A DNA stretch of 64,000 nt from Streptomyces sp. MMG1121 (GTDB taxonomy: Bacteria > Actinomycetota > Actinomycetes > Streptomycetales > Streptomycetaceae). This document shows positions 46,323-55,789 of this stretch, one piece after another. The notes below the pieces were generated by a model, which ran no database searches, had not been told where the DNA came from, and worked only from the letters and a program-made list of their open reading frames with translations. Position numbers and translations under genes: made by a program. Positions within the stretch are counted from its first letter, which is position 1; each line of letters starts with the position of its first letter. The stretch is from contig NZ_LGDV01000002.1 of the NCBI RefSeq assembly GCF_001280015.1, forward strand, positions 106,170 to 170,169, written 5' to 3'.

Positions 46323-47522
46323 ATGGCACCGTACGAATCCGACGACGCAGTGGACGACGCGCGAGGGGACGCCCCGCACGCCGGACGCCGCAAGGCCGCG
46401 CGCTACGCGGTCCCGGTCGCGGTGGTGGGCGTGGCGGCGGCCACGATCGGGCTGGTCCCGGCGCTCGCCGCCTCCGGTGACCCGGACCTGCCCAAGATCA
46501 CCGCGAAGCAGCTCATCGACAAGATCGCCAAGTCGGACGTGCAGCAGCTGTCCGGCACGGTGAAGATCAGTACCGACCTCGGTCTGCCGAACCTCGGCGG
46601 TCTGGAGAGCGGCCTGGTCTCCGAGGCGGCCAAGGGCGCGGGCGACGGCTCCTCCGCCGACCCGCAGGCCAAACTGACCGAGCTGGCCTCCGGCACGCAC
46701 ACGCTGCGCGTCGCCGCCGACGGCCCTCAGAAGCAGAAGGTGTCGCTGCTGGACAGCGGCTCCGAGTACAGCCTCATCCATGACGGCACGAACGTGTGGG
46801 GCTACGACAGCAAGACCAACTCGGTCTTCCACAGCACCTCCGCCGACTCTGGCAAGGACCACAAGGCCGAGCCCCCGGCCACGCCCAAGGACTTCGCCGA
46901 CCAGGCGCTGAAGGCGGTGGACGGCACCACGTCCGTCACTGTCGACGGCACCGAGCAGGTCGCCGGGCGCGCCGCCTACAAGCTGTTGATCAAGCCCCGG
47001 CAGTCCGGCACCACGGTCGGCGCGATCAGCATCGCGGTCGACTCGAAGACCGGCATGCCGCTGAAGTTCACGCTGACCCCGAAGAGCGGCGGCGCCGCCG
47101 TCGTCGACGCGGGCTTCACCGAGGTCTCCTTCGCGCAGCCGGCCGCCTCCACCTTCCGGTTCACCCCGCCCAAGGGCGCGAAGGTGACGGAGCAGAAGAA
47201 GGACGCCACGGCCCGGGAGCACGCGCCGGAGGGCGGCGAGGGCTTCGCCGGGGGCCACGACAAGGGCACGGTTCTCGGCAAGGGCTGGACGTCCGTCGCC
47301 ACCTTCGACACCGGCGCCAAGGGCGGTCTGCCGACCGGCTCCAAGGCCGGTGACCTCGGCGGGTTCCTCGGCTCTCTCGGCGACCACGTCTCCGGGAAGT
47401 TCGGCAAGGGCACGGTCTTCTCCACCCGCCTGGTCAACGCCCTGATCACCGACGACGGCAAGGTCTACGCCGGCGCGGTCACCAAGGACGCCCTGGTGAA
47501 GGCGGCGAACGAGGGAAAGTGA
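46323..47522 (+). CDS. LolA/LppX-like secreted or membrane-anchored lipoprotein-carrier-fold protein (DUF2092-like)
   Basis: 399 residues. One N-terminal transmembrane segment at about 25-48 (KAARYAVPVAVVGVAAATIGLVPALAAS) follows an acidic cytoplasmic start, and could also be a cleaved signal. The rest is external. TAKQLIDKIAKSDVQQLSGTVKISTDLGLP and LLIKPRQSGTTVGAISIAVDSKTGMPLKFTLTP are typical of the LolA/LolB half-barrel that binds lipids. The last 120 residues are specific to this group. The ATG at 46323 has GAGGTAAGG upstream; an earlier in-frame ATG at 46200 has no ribosome site. An ABC exporter follows 70 bp later, perhaps acting on the same lipid. Confidence 0.78.
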   Translation: MAPYESDDAVDDARGDAPHAGRRKAARYAVPVAVVGVAAATIGLVPALAASGDPDLPKITAKQLIDKIAKSDVQQLSGTVKISTDLGLPNLGGLESGLVSEAAKGAGDGSSADPQAKLTELASGTHTLRVAADGPQKQKVSLLDSGSEYSLIHDGTNVWGYDSKTNSVFHSTSADSGKDHKAEPPATPKDFADQALKAVDGTTSVTVDGTEQVAGRAAYKLLIKPRQSGTTVGAISIAVDSKTGMPLKFTLTPKSGGAAVVDAGFTEVSFAQPAASTFRFTPPKGAKVTEQKKDATAREHAPEGGEGFAGGHDKGTVLGKGWTSVATFDTGAKGGLPTGSKAGDLGGFLGSLGDHVSGKFGKGTVFSTRLVNALITDDGKVYAGAVTKDALVKAANEGK

Positions 47523-47592
47523 CCCTTTCCGGGCACTACGGGCCGTGACCGTGCGTTGACCCTTCACGGGAGTACGAATCGAGGGGGAGCCG

Positions 47593-48591
47593 ATGGACGG
47601 ACCGTCCGCCACGGAGCGTGAGGCGGGGGACGCGGGGGAGCGTGCCCCGGGGCGGGCGACGGCGAGCGTCATCGCCACGCGCGGCCTCACCAAGCGCTAC
47701 CGCGGCGGACAGCTCGCCGTCGACGGCCTCGACCTGACCGTCCCGGCGGGCAGCGTCTTCGGCTTCCTCGGCCCGAACGGCTCGGGCAAGACCACCACCA
47801 TCCGCATGCTGATGGGGCTGATCGAACCGACCGCCGGTACGGCCAGCGTGCTGGGCCGCCCGATGCCCCGGGCGGCCCGTGCCGTTCTCCCGCAGGTCGG
47901 CGCGCTCATCGAGGGGCCCGCCCTGTACGGCTTCCTCTCCGGCCGGGACAACCTGCTGCGCTACGACGCCGCCGACCCGACGGCCGACCCCCGCACCCGA
48001 CGCGCCCGCGTCGCCGCCGCCCTGGACCGGGTGGGCCTCGCGGCCGCTGCCGGCAAGAAGGCGAGGGCGTACTCGCTCGGTATGAAGCAGCGTCTCGGCC
48101 TTGCCGCCGCGCTGCTCCAGCCGCGCCGACTGCTGGTCCTGGACGAGCCCACCAACGGCCTCGACCCGCAGGGCATGCGGGAGATCCGCACCCTGATCAG
48201 GGAGTTGGCCGCCGACGGCACGACCGTGTTCCTCTCCTCCCATCTCCTCGACGAGATCGAGCAGGTGTGCACCCATGCCGCGGTCATGGCGCAGGGCCGG
48301 CTCGTCACGCAGGGTGCGGTGTCCGACCTGGCGGCAGGGGCGCGCGGCCGGCTGGTGGTGACCACCCCGGACCCGGCCGAGGCGACCCGGGTGCTGAAGG
48401 AGCAGGGCGTCGGGGACGTCACCGCAGATGGGGAGCGGCTCACCGGGGAACCGCCCGCGCGGGACCTCGCCGAGGTGAACGCGGCCCTGGTCGCGGCAGG
48501 CGTACGGGTCCGCGGCTTCACACTCGAACGGGCCTCGCTGGAGGATGCGTTCGTGGCACTGACGGGGGAGGGCTTCGATGTCGCGGGCTGA
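47593..48591 (+). CDS. ABC transporter ATP-binding protein (exporter, drug/lipid type)
   Basis: 332-residue ATPase of the DrrA/NatA class. Walker A GPNGSGKTTT, Q-loop LPQVGALIEG, signature YSLGMKQRLGL, Walker B LLVLDEPTNGLDPQG and the switch His in SSHLLDEIEQVC are intact. A 60-residue C-terminal extension (GRLVVTTPDPAEATRVL, then ERASLEDAFVALTGEGFDVAG) is typical of this class. The ATG has GAGGGGGAG 6 nt upstream. The end overlaps the permease gene by 14 bp. The pair probably exports a lipid, drug or peptide; substrate unknown. Confidence 0.92.
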   Translation: MDGPSATEREAGDAGERAPGRATASVIATRGLTKRYRGGQLAVDGLDLTVPAGSVFGFLGPNGSGKTTTIRMLMGLIEPTAGTASVLGRPMPRAARAVLPQVGALIEGPALYGFLSGRDNLLRYDAADPTADPRTRRARVAAALDRVGLAAAAGKKARAYSLGMKQRLGLAAALLQPRRLLVLDEPTNGLDPQGMREIRTLIRELAADGTTVFLSSHLLDEIEQVCTHAAVMAQGRLVTQGAVSDLAAGARGRLVVTTPDPAEATRVLKEQGVGDVTADGERLTGEPPARDLAEVNAALVAAGVRVRGFTLERASLEDAFVALTGEGFDVAG

Positions 48592-49534
48592 GACATTCCC
48601 GGCGGACCCGGCGGACCCGGCGCACCAGACACTTCCGGCAGCCCCGACGCCCCCGACGGACAGTACGCCCCCGACGGACGCCGTACGCCGTCGGCCGAGT
48701 CCGCTGTGGACCTTCGGGCTGCTGCGCAGCGAACTGGTCACCACCGTCCGTCGCTGGCGCACGCTGGCCCTGCTCGGGGTGCTGGCCGCGGTACCGGTGC
48801 TGGTCGGGATCGCGGTGAAGATCGAGACGCGGGGCGGCGGGTCGGCGGACCACGGCGGCCAGGGCCCGGCGTTCATCTCGCAGATCACCAACAACGGTCT
48901 GTTCCTGGTGTTCACGGCGCTCGCCGCGACCCTTCCGTTCTTCCTGCCGATGGCCGTCGGTGTCGTCGCGGGCGACGCGATCGCCGGCGAAGCGGGCGCG
49001 GGCACCCTGCGCTATCTGCTGGTCGCCCCGGCCGGCCGGAGCAGACTGCTGCTCATCAAGTACACGACCGTGATGGCCTTCTGCCTGCTGGCCACCCTGG
49101 TCGTCACCGTCTCGGCTCTGATCGTCGGCGCGCTGCTGTTCCCGCTGGGCGACCTCACGACCATCTCCGGCACACGGATCAGCTTCGCCGACGGCCTCGG
49201 CCGGGCCCTGATGATCGCCCTGGTCGTCGCCCTCTCCCTGGTCGGCGTGGCCGCGCTCGGCCTGTTCGTCTCGACGCTCACGGGCAGTGGCATCGCGGCG
49301 ATGGCGACCACGGTCGGGCTGCTCATCACCGTCCAGATCCTCGACCAGATACCCCAGCTGCACGCGCTCCAGCCGTACTTCTTCTCGCACTACTGGCTGT
49401 CCTTCGCCGACCTGATGCGCGACCCGGTCTACTGGGACGACCTGGTGAAGAACCTCGGCCTCCAGGCGCTGTACGCGGCCGTGTTCGGCTCGGCGGCCTG
49501 GGCGAGATTCACGACGAAGGACATCAGTGCCTGA
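48578..49534 (+). CDS. ABC-2 type transporter permease
   Basis: 318 residues with six membrane helices after a Pro/Ala/Thr-rich cytoplasmic leader of about 45 residues (short PADPADPA and PPTDSTPPTD repeats). GDAIAGEAGAGTLRYLLVAPAGRSRLLLIKY is the coupling-helix segment of ABC-2 permeases that contacts the ATPase. The ATG at 48578 overlaps the ATPase gene. A later in-frame start near the WTFGLLRSE segment would remove the low-complexity leader. It ends 6 bp from the stop of a convergent oxidoreductase gene. Confidence 0.88.
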   Translation: MSRAETFPADPADPAHQTLPAAPTPPTDSTPPTDAVRRRPSPLWTFGLLRSELVTTVRRWRTLALLGVLAAVPVLVGIAVKIETRGGGSADHGGQGPAFISQITNNGLFLVFTALAATLPFFLPMAVGVVAGDAIAGEAGAGTLRYLLVAPAGRSRLLLIKYTTVMAFCLLATLVVTVSALIVGALLFPLGDLTTISGTRISFADGLGRALMIALVVALSLVGVAALGLFVSTLTGSGIAAMATTVGLLITVQILDQIPQLHALQPYFFSHYWLSFADLMRDPVYWDDLVKNLGLQALYAAVFGSAAWARFTTKDISA

Positions 49535-49540
49535 CCCGTC

Positions 49541-50128
49541 TCAGACGGTCTGGTAGGGGAAGCGGGCGAGGGGCGCGTCCTGCGTGAAGAACGTCTTCGC
49601 GCGCGTGAGCGCGTCCGTGTCCTTCAGTACGTCACCCGGTCCGCTTCCGTTGCCCAGCAGGACCCCGCCGAAGCGCATGCCCATGTAGGCGGCCGAGTTG
49701 TTGAGCGTGCCGACGTAGGGATCGGCGACCGACGGTTCGCTGTCGGCCAGTGCGGCGATGCCCCAGAGGGTGCGGCCGGCCAGGGTCGCCTTGAAGTCGA
49801 CGTCCGGGGTGCGCAGCCAGCCCGACCAGTAGTCGAGATAGCGCTTGGTGAGGCCGGACACCGAGTACCAGTACAGCGGCGAGGCGATCACGATGTCCGT
49901 GGCCGCGAGCGTGGCGTCCAGCAGCAGACCGGTGGCGCTGTTCTCCGGCGGCCGGACGTGGTCGGTGTCGTGGCGCAGGTCCGCGAAGTCGGGCAGCGGG
50001 TGCTCGGCGAGGCGGATCCAGTGCTGTTCGGCGTCACCGGGCAGCTGCTCGGCCGCCCGGCGGGCCAGCAGCTCGGTGTTGCCCTCGGCGCGGGCGCTGC
50101 CGAGCACGAAGAGGAAGCGGCGGCTCAT
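49541..50128 (-). CDS. Flavodoxin-fold NAD(P)H-dependent oxidoreductase
   Basis: 195 residues of the FMN reductase/NQO family. The FMN phosphate loop is SARAEGNTELLARR, and ASPLYWYSVSGLTKRYLDYWSGWLR is the second FMN loop with the aromatic residues that sandwich flavin. It would reduce quinones, flavins or azo compounds by two electrons. ATG 50128 was chosen over 50152 because GGGGGA lies 4-9 nt upstream and homology begins at RRFLFVLGSARAEG. A palindrome, TGCAT-TTT-ATGCA (50171-50183), lies 43 bp upstream and may bind its regulator. Confidence 0.87.
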   Translation of the reverse strand: MSRRFLFVLGSARAEGNTELLARRAAEQLPGDAEQHWIRLAEHPLPDFADLRHDTDHVRPPENSATGLLLDATLAATDIVIASPLYWYSVSGLTKRYLDYWSGWLRTPDVDFKATLAGRTLWGIAALADSEPSVADPYVGTLNNSAAYMGMRFGGVLLGNGSGPGDVLKDTDALTRAKTFFTQDAPLARFPYQTV

Positions 50129-50170
50129 GGGTCCCCCAGAGAGTGCTGTCATACCAAGAATAAAGGCGCC

Positions 50171-50183
50171 TGCATTTTATGCA
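50171..50183. promoter_or_regulatory. AT-rich palindrome between oxidoreductase and TPR-like gene
   Basis: TGCAT-TTT-ATGCA, perfect 5-bp arms, in the only AT-rich stretch of this spacer and 43 bp upstream of the oxidoreductase start. A candidate operator or part of the -10 region on the minus strand. Confidence 0.4.
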
Positions 50184-50216
50184 CACGCAAGCAATTTGGG
50201 CCAGGGCCTCTTGGGT

Positions 50217-50266
50217 GTCCAGGGCCTTCAGGACTTCCAGGACTTCAGGGACTTCCAGGGCGCGGC
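50217..50266. repeat. Short tandem repeats of ACTTCCAGG type
   Basis: Four to five imperfect copies of a 9-10 bp ACTTCCAGG/ACTTCAGGG unit lie between the divergent oxidoreductase and TPR-like genes. No function is evident. Confidence 0.5.
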
Positions 50267-50374
50267 TGGTGCGAGGCTGTGACGCTGCGGTGACGCGGAA
50301 GCCCGCGGGAACCGACACACTGGTGGGCAGGACGCGTACGACCGGATCGCGGCGCCGGGGGAGTGAGGAAACCG

Positions 50375-51442
50375 ATGTCTCGACTGAGCTTCGAGAAGAA
50401 GCGGGCGCAGCAGCCCGCGGCGCATCCGGCGGTGGTGGCGGTCCGGGTGTTCGGCGCGGGAGGCGCGTCGGTGGGCGGGACGTCGGTGGTCGCCTCGCCG
50501 GGTGAGGAGATCCAGCAGGCGGTCCTGAATCACCTCCAGCGCCTCGCCATCAGCCTCGGGGCGCCGATACACGCCACGATCCAGGACGACCTGGCGGGCT
50601 GCGTGGTTCCGCTGGAGGTCTCGGCGGACGGCTCCAGTCGGGTCACGGGGGAGCCGGTACGGGCGGCCGCAACGGGGACCGTGGCGGCCGGGCCCGTGCA
50701 GGCGCCGACCGGACAGTTCGGCCCCGCGCCGGCCATGACGTCGGCCCCGGCCCCAGCCACGCCGGCCGTTTCCGGCGTCCCGGAAGCCGATGTCCCGGCC
50801 GACGCCCCGGAAACCCGCCTCCCGGAAACCCGCCTCCCGGAAACGGCGCTCTTGCAGACCCACGCCCTTGAGATCGAGGAATCCCTGAGCGCCGCCCCCA
50901 CCCACACCCCCGCCCGGGGTTTCGACGCCGTTGCCGAGGAGGTGCTCGGGGACGGGCCCGTGACCGAGACGGCGGAGGGCGCCGAGCTGCTGACCGGGCC
51001 GATGACGCGGATCAACGAGGCCGTGCGGGCGGGCCGTATCGACGCCGCGGCGGAACTCGCCGACCGAACCGTCGTCGAGGCGGTCACCGTGCTGGGCCCC
51101 GGTCATGCCGAGGTACTGCACCTGCGCGAACTGTCCGCCTACATCGCCTACCTGGGCGGCGACCCGGTCCGCGCCTTCCGGCAGTCCCTGGACCTCGCCC
51201 GGCTGCGCCGGCAGGCGCGGGACACGGAGGCCGCCTACGGCAACGTACGGAGCGCGGCGACCGCTTGGCGCGCGGTGCGCGACCCGGAGGAGGGGCTGCG
51301 GCTGGGCCACGACCTGATCGAGCTGTGGACGGACCTCAGCGCCGAGCCGGGCCCCGCCGCCGACGACCTGCAGCCCCTGGAGTCCGCCCGCGCCCGCATG
51401 GTCCGCCTGACGGACCGCGCGACCCGCGCCGTGCAGTCGTGA
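50375..51442 (+). CDS. TPR-like protein with low-complexity linker, function unknown
   Basis: 355 residues, no signal peptide. Residues 1-95 form a folded N-terminal domain of unknown type (AVVAVRVFGAGGASVGGTSVV, IQQAVLNHLQRLAISLGAPIHATIQDD). Residues 95-185 are a Pro/Ala/Thr-rich linker with an exact PETRL duplication. The C-terminal 130 residues are helical (RINEAVRAGRIDAAAELADRTV, AYIAYLGGDPVRAFRQSLDLARLRRQ, AYGNVRSAATAWRAVRDPEEGLRLGHDLIELW) with TPR-like spacing. The family occurs in streptomycetes, to my recollection as hypothetical proteins. ATG 50375 has GTGAGG upstream. A 38-bp tandem repeat array starts at its stop codon. Confidence 0.75.
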   Translation: MSRLSFEKKRAQQPAAHPAVVAVRVFGAGGASVGGTSVVASPGEEIQQAVLNHLQRLAISLGAPIHATIQDDLAGCVVPLEVSADGSSRVTGEPVRAAATGTVAAGPVQAPTGQFGPAPAMTSAPAPATPAVSGVPEADVPADAPETRLPETRLPETALLQTHALEIEESLSAAPTHTPARGFDAVAEEVLGDGPVTETAEGAELLTGPMTRINEAVRAGRIDAAAELADRTVVEAVTVLGPGHAEVLHLRELSAYIAYLGGDPVRAFRQSLDLARLRRQARDTEAAYGNVRSAATAWRAVRDPEEGLRLGHDLIELWTDLSAEPGPAADDLQPLESARARMVRLTDRATRAVQS

Positions 51443-51700
51443 CCGGCGGGACCCGAAGGACCCGCGCCGTACAGGCGTGACCTGCGGTACTCGCGCGGCC
51501 CGCGCCACGCAGTCGTGACCGGTGGGACGTGAGTGGCCCGCGGTACAGCGTGACCGGTGGGACCTGCGCAGTCCGTGCCGCAGGGCGGCCGTAAGCGGTG
51601 GCATCCGAGCAGCCCGTGCCGCACAGCCATGACCGCCGGCGCCCGTGCGACCCGCGCCGCTCAGCCGTGACCGGCGGCGCCCGGTCGCCCCGGTCCTACT
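51439..51700 (+). repeat. Seven-copy degenerate 38-bp tandem repeat array
   Basis: A GTGACCGGYGGGAC-type core recurs at 51439, 51477, 51515, 51550, 51591, 51629 and 51667, spacings 38, 38, 35, 41, 38 and 38. Each copy also carries a CCCGCGCC(G)-CAG block about 25 nt on. The first copy includes the TGA stop of the TPR-like gene and the array runs to the stop of the VOC gene. The units are contiguous, without unique spacers. Confidence 0.8.
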
Positions 51701-52163
51701 GCAAGCAGAACTCGTTGCCCTCCGGGTCCGTCAGGACGTGCCACTCCCCACTGGGCTCCTTCACCTCGCGTACGACCCGGGCGCCCAGTGCCTGGAGGCG
51801 GGCCAGTTCGGCCGTGCGTCGGTCCGGGGCGGTGTGCAGGTCGAGGTGGAGCCGGTTCTTGACCGTCTTCGGCTCCGGGACGCGCTGGAAGAGCAGGCGC
51901 CGGCCCAGTCCGGTGCCGGTCTCCGGGTCGTACGGGTCGTCGGGGTGCCGTACGGCGATCAGGTCACGGAAGGCGGGGCGGCCGTGGTACTCGACCGCGG
52001 CCTCGCCCGGCAGCGCGCCGGCGGACAGCAGCCGTTCCACGAGGGCGCTGTTGTCCTCGGCCGTGTAGTGCAGCGCGGCGGCCCAGAAGTCGGCCTGTGC
52101 GTGCGGGTCGGCCGCGTCGATGACGAGCTTCCAGTGCAGGGGTGCGGGCGTCTGAGTCGACAT
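51696..52163 (-). CDS. VOC (glyoxalase/bleomycin-resistance) superfamily protein
   Basis: 155 residues with two beta-alpha-beta3 modules. LHWKLVIDAADPHAQADFWAAALHY is the first strand and helix. NRLHLDLHTAPDRRTAELARLQALGARVV and WHVLTDPEGNEFCLQ give the second module; His in HLDLH and the Glu in GNEFC are typical metal ligands. This subgroup (VOC/CFC-like) often lacks a known substrate. The ATG at 52163 was chosen because homology starts immediately; the upstream GTG adds three residues. The stop abuts the 38-bp repeat array. Confidence 0.85.
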   Translation of the reverse strand: MSTQTPAPLHWKLVIDAADPHAQADFWAAALHYTAEDNSALVERLLSAGALPGEAAVEYHGRPAFRDLIAVRHPDDPYDPETGTGLGRRLLFQRVPEPKTVKNRLHLDLHTAPDRRTAELARLQALGARVVREVKEPSGEWHVLTDPEGNEFCLQ

Positions 52164-52199
52164 GGGCACCACTTATAGCGCCCGGCACGGACACGGCCC

Positions 52200-53159
52200 T
52201 CAGGCGTCCACCGGGGCGGCCTCGGCCTTTCCGCCCCGCGCCACCACGAGCGATGCCCTCGTCCGCCTCGCGGAGCGCAGCGCGTCGCCCGTGAGCAGGA
52301 GCAGCGCCACCCAGACCAGTGCGAACCCGGCCCATCGCTCGGGCGGCATGGCCTCGTGGAAGTAGAGGATGCCGAGCAGGAACTGGAAGACGGGGGCGAG
52401 GTACTGCAGCAGGCCCAGCGTGGACAGGGGGACGCGGATCGCCGCCGCACCGAAGCACACCAGCGGCAGTGCGGTCACGAAGCCGGTGGAGGCGAGCAGC
52501 GCGGCGTGCCCGGTGCCGTCGTTCACGAAGCTGGCCTCGCCGTGGGCGACGAGCCAGAGCAGATAGCCGAGCGCGGGCAGGAACTGGATCGCGGTCTCCG
52601 CGGCCAGCGACTCGACACCGCCGAGGTCGACCTTCTTCTTCACCAGGCCGTAGGTGGCGAAGGAGAGGGCGAGGGTGAGCGAGATCCACGGCGGGCGGCC
52701 GTAGCCGACGGTCAGCACGACGACGGCGGCCAGGCCGGTCGCGACCGCCACCCACTGCACGGGCCGCAGCCGTTCCTTCAGCAGCAGCACGCCCATCGCG
52801 ATGGTCACCAGCGGGTTGATGAAGTACCCGAGCGAGGCCTCGACCACATGGCCGGAGTTCACGGCCCAGATGTAGACGCCCCAGTTCACGGTGATGACGG
52901 CGGCGGCCACGGCGACGAGTGCGAGCCTGCGCGGCTGGCGCAGCAGCTGTCCGGCCCAGGCCCAGCGCCGTACGAAGAGCAGCGCGACGGCGACGACGAC
53001 CAGGGACCAGACCATGCGGTGGGCGAGGATCTCCAGCGCCCCGGCGGGCTTCAGCAGGGGCCAGAACAGGGGGACCAGGCCCCACATCCCGTACGCGGCG
53101 AAGCCGTTCAGCAGGCCTATCCGGTCCTCGCTCCCGGAGCTCTTGGACGTCCCGCTCAC
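52200..53159 (-). CDS. rarD: EamA-family transporter RarD
   Basis: 319 residues with ten predicted helices in two EamA halves. The family start is seen as GLLNGFAAYGMWGLVPLFWPLL, with EILAHRMVWSLVVVA (the RarD His-Arg), NWGVYIWAVNSGHVVEASLGYFINPLV and LGLLQYLAPVFQFLLGILYFHE, all characteristic of RarD rather than other EamA proteins. RarD is linked to chloramphenicol sensitivity in gamma-proteobacteria; the true substrate is uncertain, probably a small metabolite. The C-terminal 30 residues are a basic cytoplasmic tail. It is preceded by the very strong hairpin at 53215-53260. Confidence 0.9.
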   Translation of the reverse strand: MSGTSKSSGSEDRIGLLNGFAAYGMWGLVPLFWPLLKPAGALEILAHRMVWSLVVVAVALLFVRRWAWAGQLLRQPRRLALVAVAAAVITVNWGVYIWAVNSGHVVEASLGYFINPLVTIAMGVLLLKERLRPVQWVAVATGLAAVVVLTVGYGRPPWISLTLALSFATYGLVKKKVDLGGVESLAAETAIQFLPALGYLLWLVAHGEASFVNDGTGHAALLASTGFVTALPLVCFGAAAIRVPLSTLGLLQYLAPVFQFLLGILYFHEAMPPERWAGFALVWVALLLLTGDALRSARRTRASLVVARGGKAEAAPVDA

Positions 53160-53214
53160 GGCCCCTCCTTCTCGTCACACCCGCGCACGCGAGAAAGAAG
53201 GTAGCGCCGCGCAC

Positions 53215-53260
53215 CCCCGGCTGTCATGTCCGTATCGCCATACGGTCATGACAGCCGGGG
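53215..53260. terminator. 21-bp stem hairpin after the quinone reductase gene
   Basis: The arms 53215-53235 and 53240-53260 are complementary at 20 of 21 positions around a 4-nt CGCC loop. The hairpin lies 60 bp past the stop of the leftward qorB-like gene and 56 bp before the rarD start, so it separates the two transcription units. Confidence 0.9.
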
Positions 53261-53319
53261 AAGTCGGCACGAAGGGCGGCCGGGAAGGGCGGCGGGGAGG
53301 GGTGGCCGCGCAGGGCGGT

Positions 53320-54174
<855 letters not shown>

Positions 54175-54254
54175 GGTTCGCACACTCCTTGTGGGATGCC
54201 CTGTGTCGTAATGCCCTATGGCACTCACCCTAGGAGCTGCACTAACCAACCGAA

Positions 54255-54279
54255 AGTACCCACTTTGAAGTAAGGTACT
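54255..54279. promoter_or_regulatory. Probable HxlR/QorR-type operator
   Basis: An imperfect palindrome, AGTACC-cACTT-tg-AAGTa-AGGTACT, lies between the divergent qorB-like and HxlR genes. AGTACC/GGTACT and ACTT/AAGT arms match. It ends 3 bp before the HxlR start codon and covers its ribosome site, so binding would also block the regulator gene itself. Confidence 0.65.
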
Positions 54280-54282
54280 GGC

Positions 54283-54711
54283 ATGACGGTAAGCAAGAGA
54301 GTCGCGGACGCCGAGGCCTTGTGCCCCCACCGGCTCGTCCTGGAGCACCTCACCAGCCGCTGGGGCGTGCTCGTGCTGGCCGAGCTGATGGAGCGGCCGT
54401 ACCGGTTCAGCGAGCTGCGCCGGGCGGTCAGCCGCTTCGGCGGGCGGAACGTCAGCGAGAAGATGCTCACCCAGACCCTCCAGACCCTGGAGCGCGACGG
54501 CCTGGTCCACCGGGACGCCAAGCCGGTCATCCCGCCCCGCGTCGACTACTCCCTCACCGACCTCGGCCGTGAGGGGGCGGAGCGGGTGCGCGTCCTCGCC
54601 CAGTGGACGCACGACCGCATGGACGAGGTGGAGAAGGCCCGCCAGGTCTACGACGCCAAGCGCCGGGCATACGACGAGGCCCGGGAAATCCAGTCCCGGG
54701 CCTCGTCGTGA
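54283..54711 (+). CDS. HxlR-family transcriptional regulator (QorR-like, redox-sensing)
   Basis: 142 residues with the DUF24/HxlR winged helix: VLEHLTSRWGVLVLAELMERPYRFSELRRAVSRFGGRNVSEKMLTQTLQTLERDGLV is the family core. A single Cys at position 14 (EALCPHR) is at the place used by thiol-based HxlR sensors, which form intersubunit or adduct modifications on quinone or disulfide stress. It should repress the divergent qorB-like gene and itself via the palindrome at 54255-54279. The C-terminal 30 residues are charged. The last 13 codons encode a perfect terminator hairpin. Confidence 0.9.
   Translation: MTVSKRVADAEALCPHRLVLEHLTSRWGVLVLAELMERPYRFSELRRAVSRFGGRNVSEKMLTQTLQTLERDGLVHRDAKPVIPPRVDYSLTDLGREGAERVRVLAQWTHDRMDEVEKARQVYDAKRRAYDEAREIQSRASS
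54671..54709. terminator. Perfect 16-bp hairpin inside the hxlR coding end, shared with korB
   Basis: Arms 54671-54686 and 54694-54709 are perfectly complementary around a 7-nt loop. The hairpin lies entirely within the last 13 codons of the HxlR gene (stop 54709-54711) and 19 bp past the korB stop, so it must serve both convergent transcripts. Confidence 0.85.
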
Positions 54712-54727
54712 GCGAAAGAAGGACGGT

Positions 54728-55781
<1,054 letters not shown>

Positions 55782-55789
<8 letters not shown>

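Noticed and set aside
51439-51700. CRISPR array
   Set aside because: The 38-bp units are contiguous and degenerate with no unique spacers between conserved repeats, and there are no cas genes.
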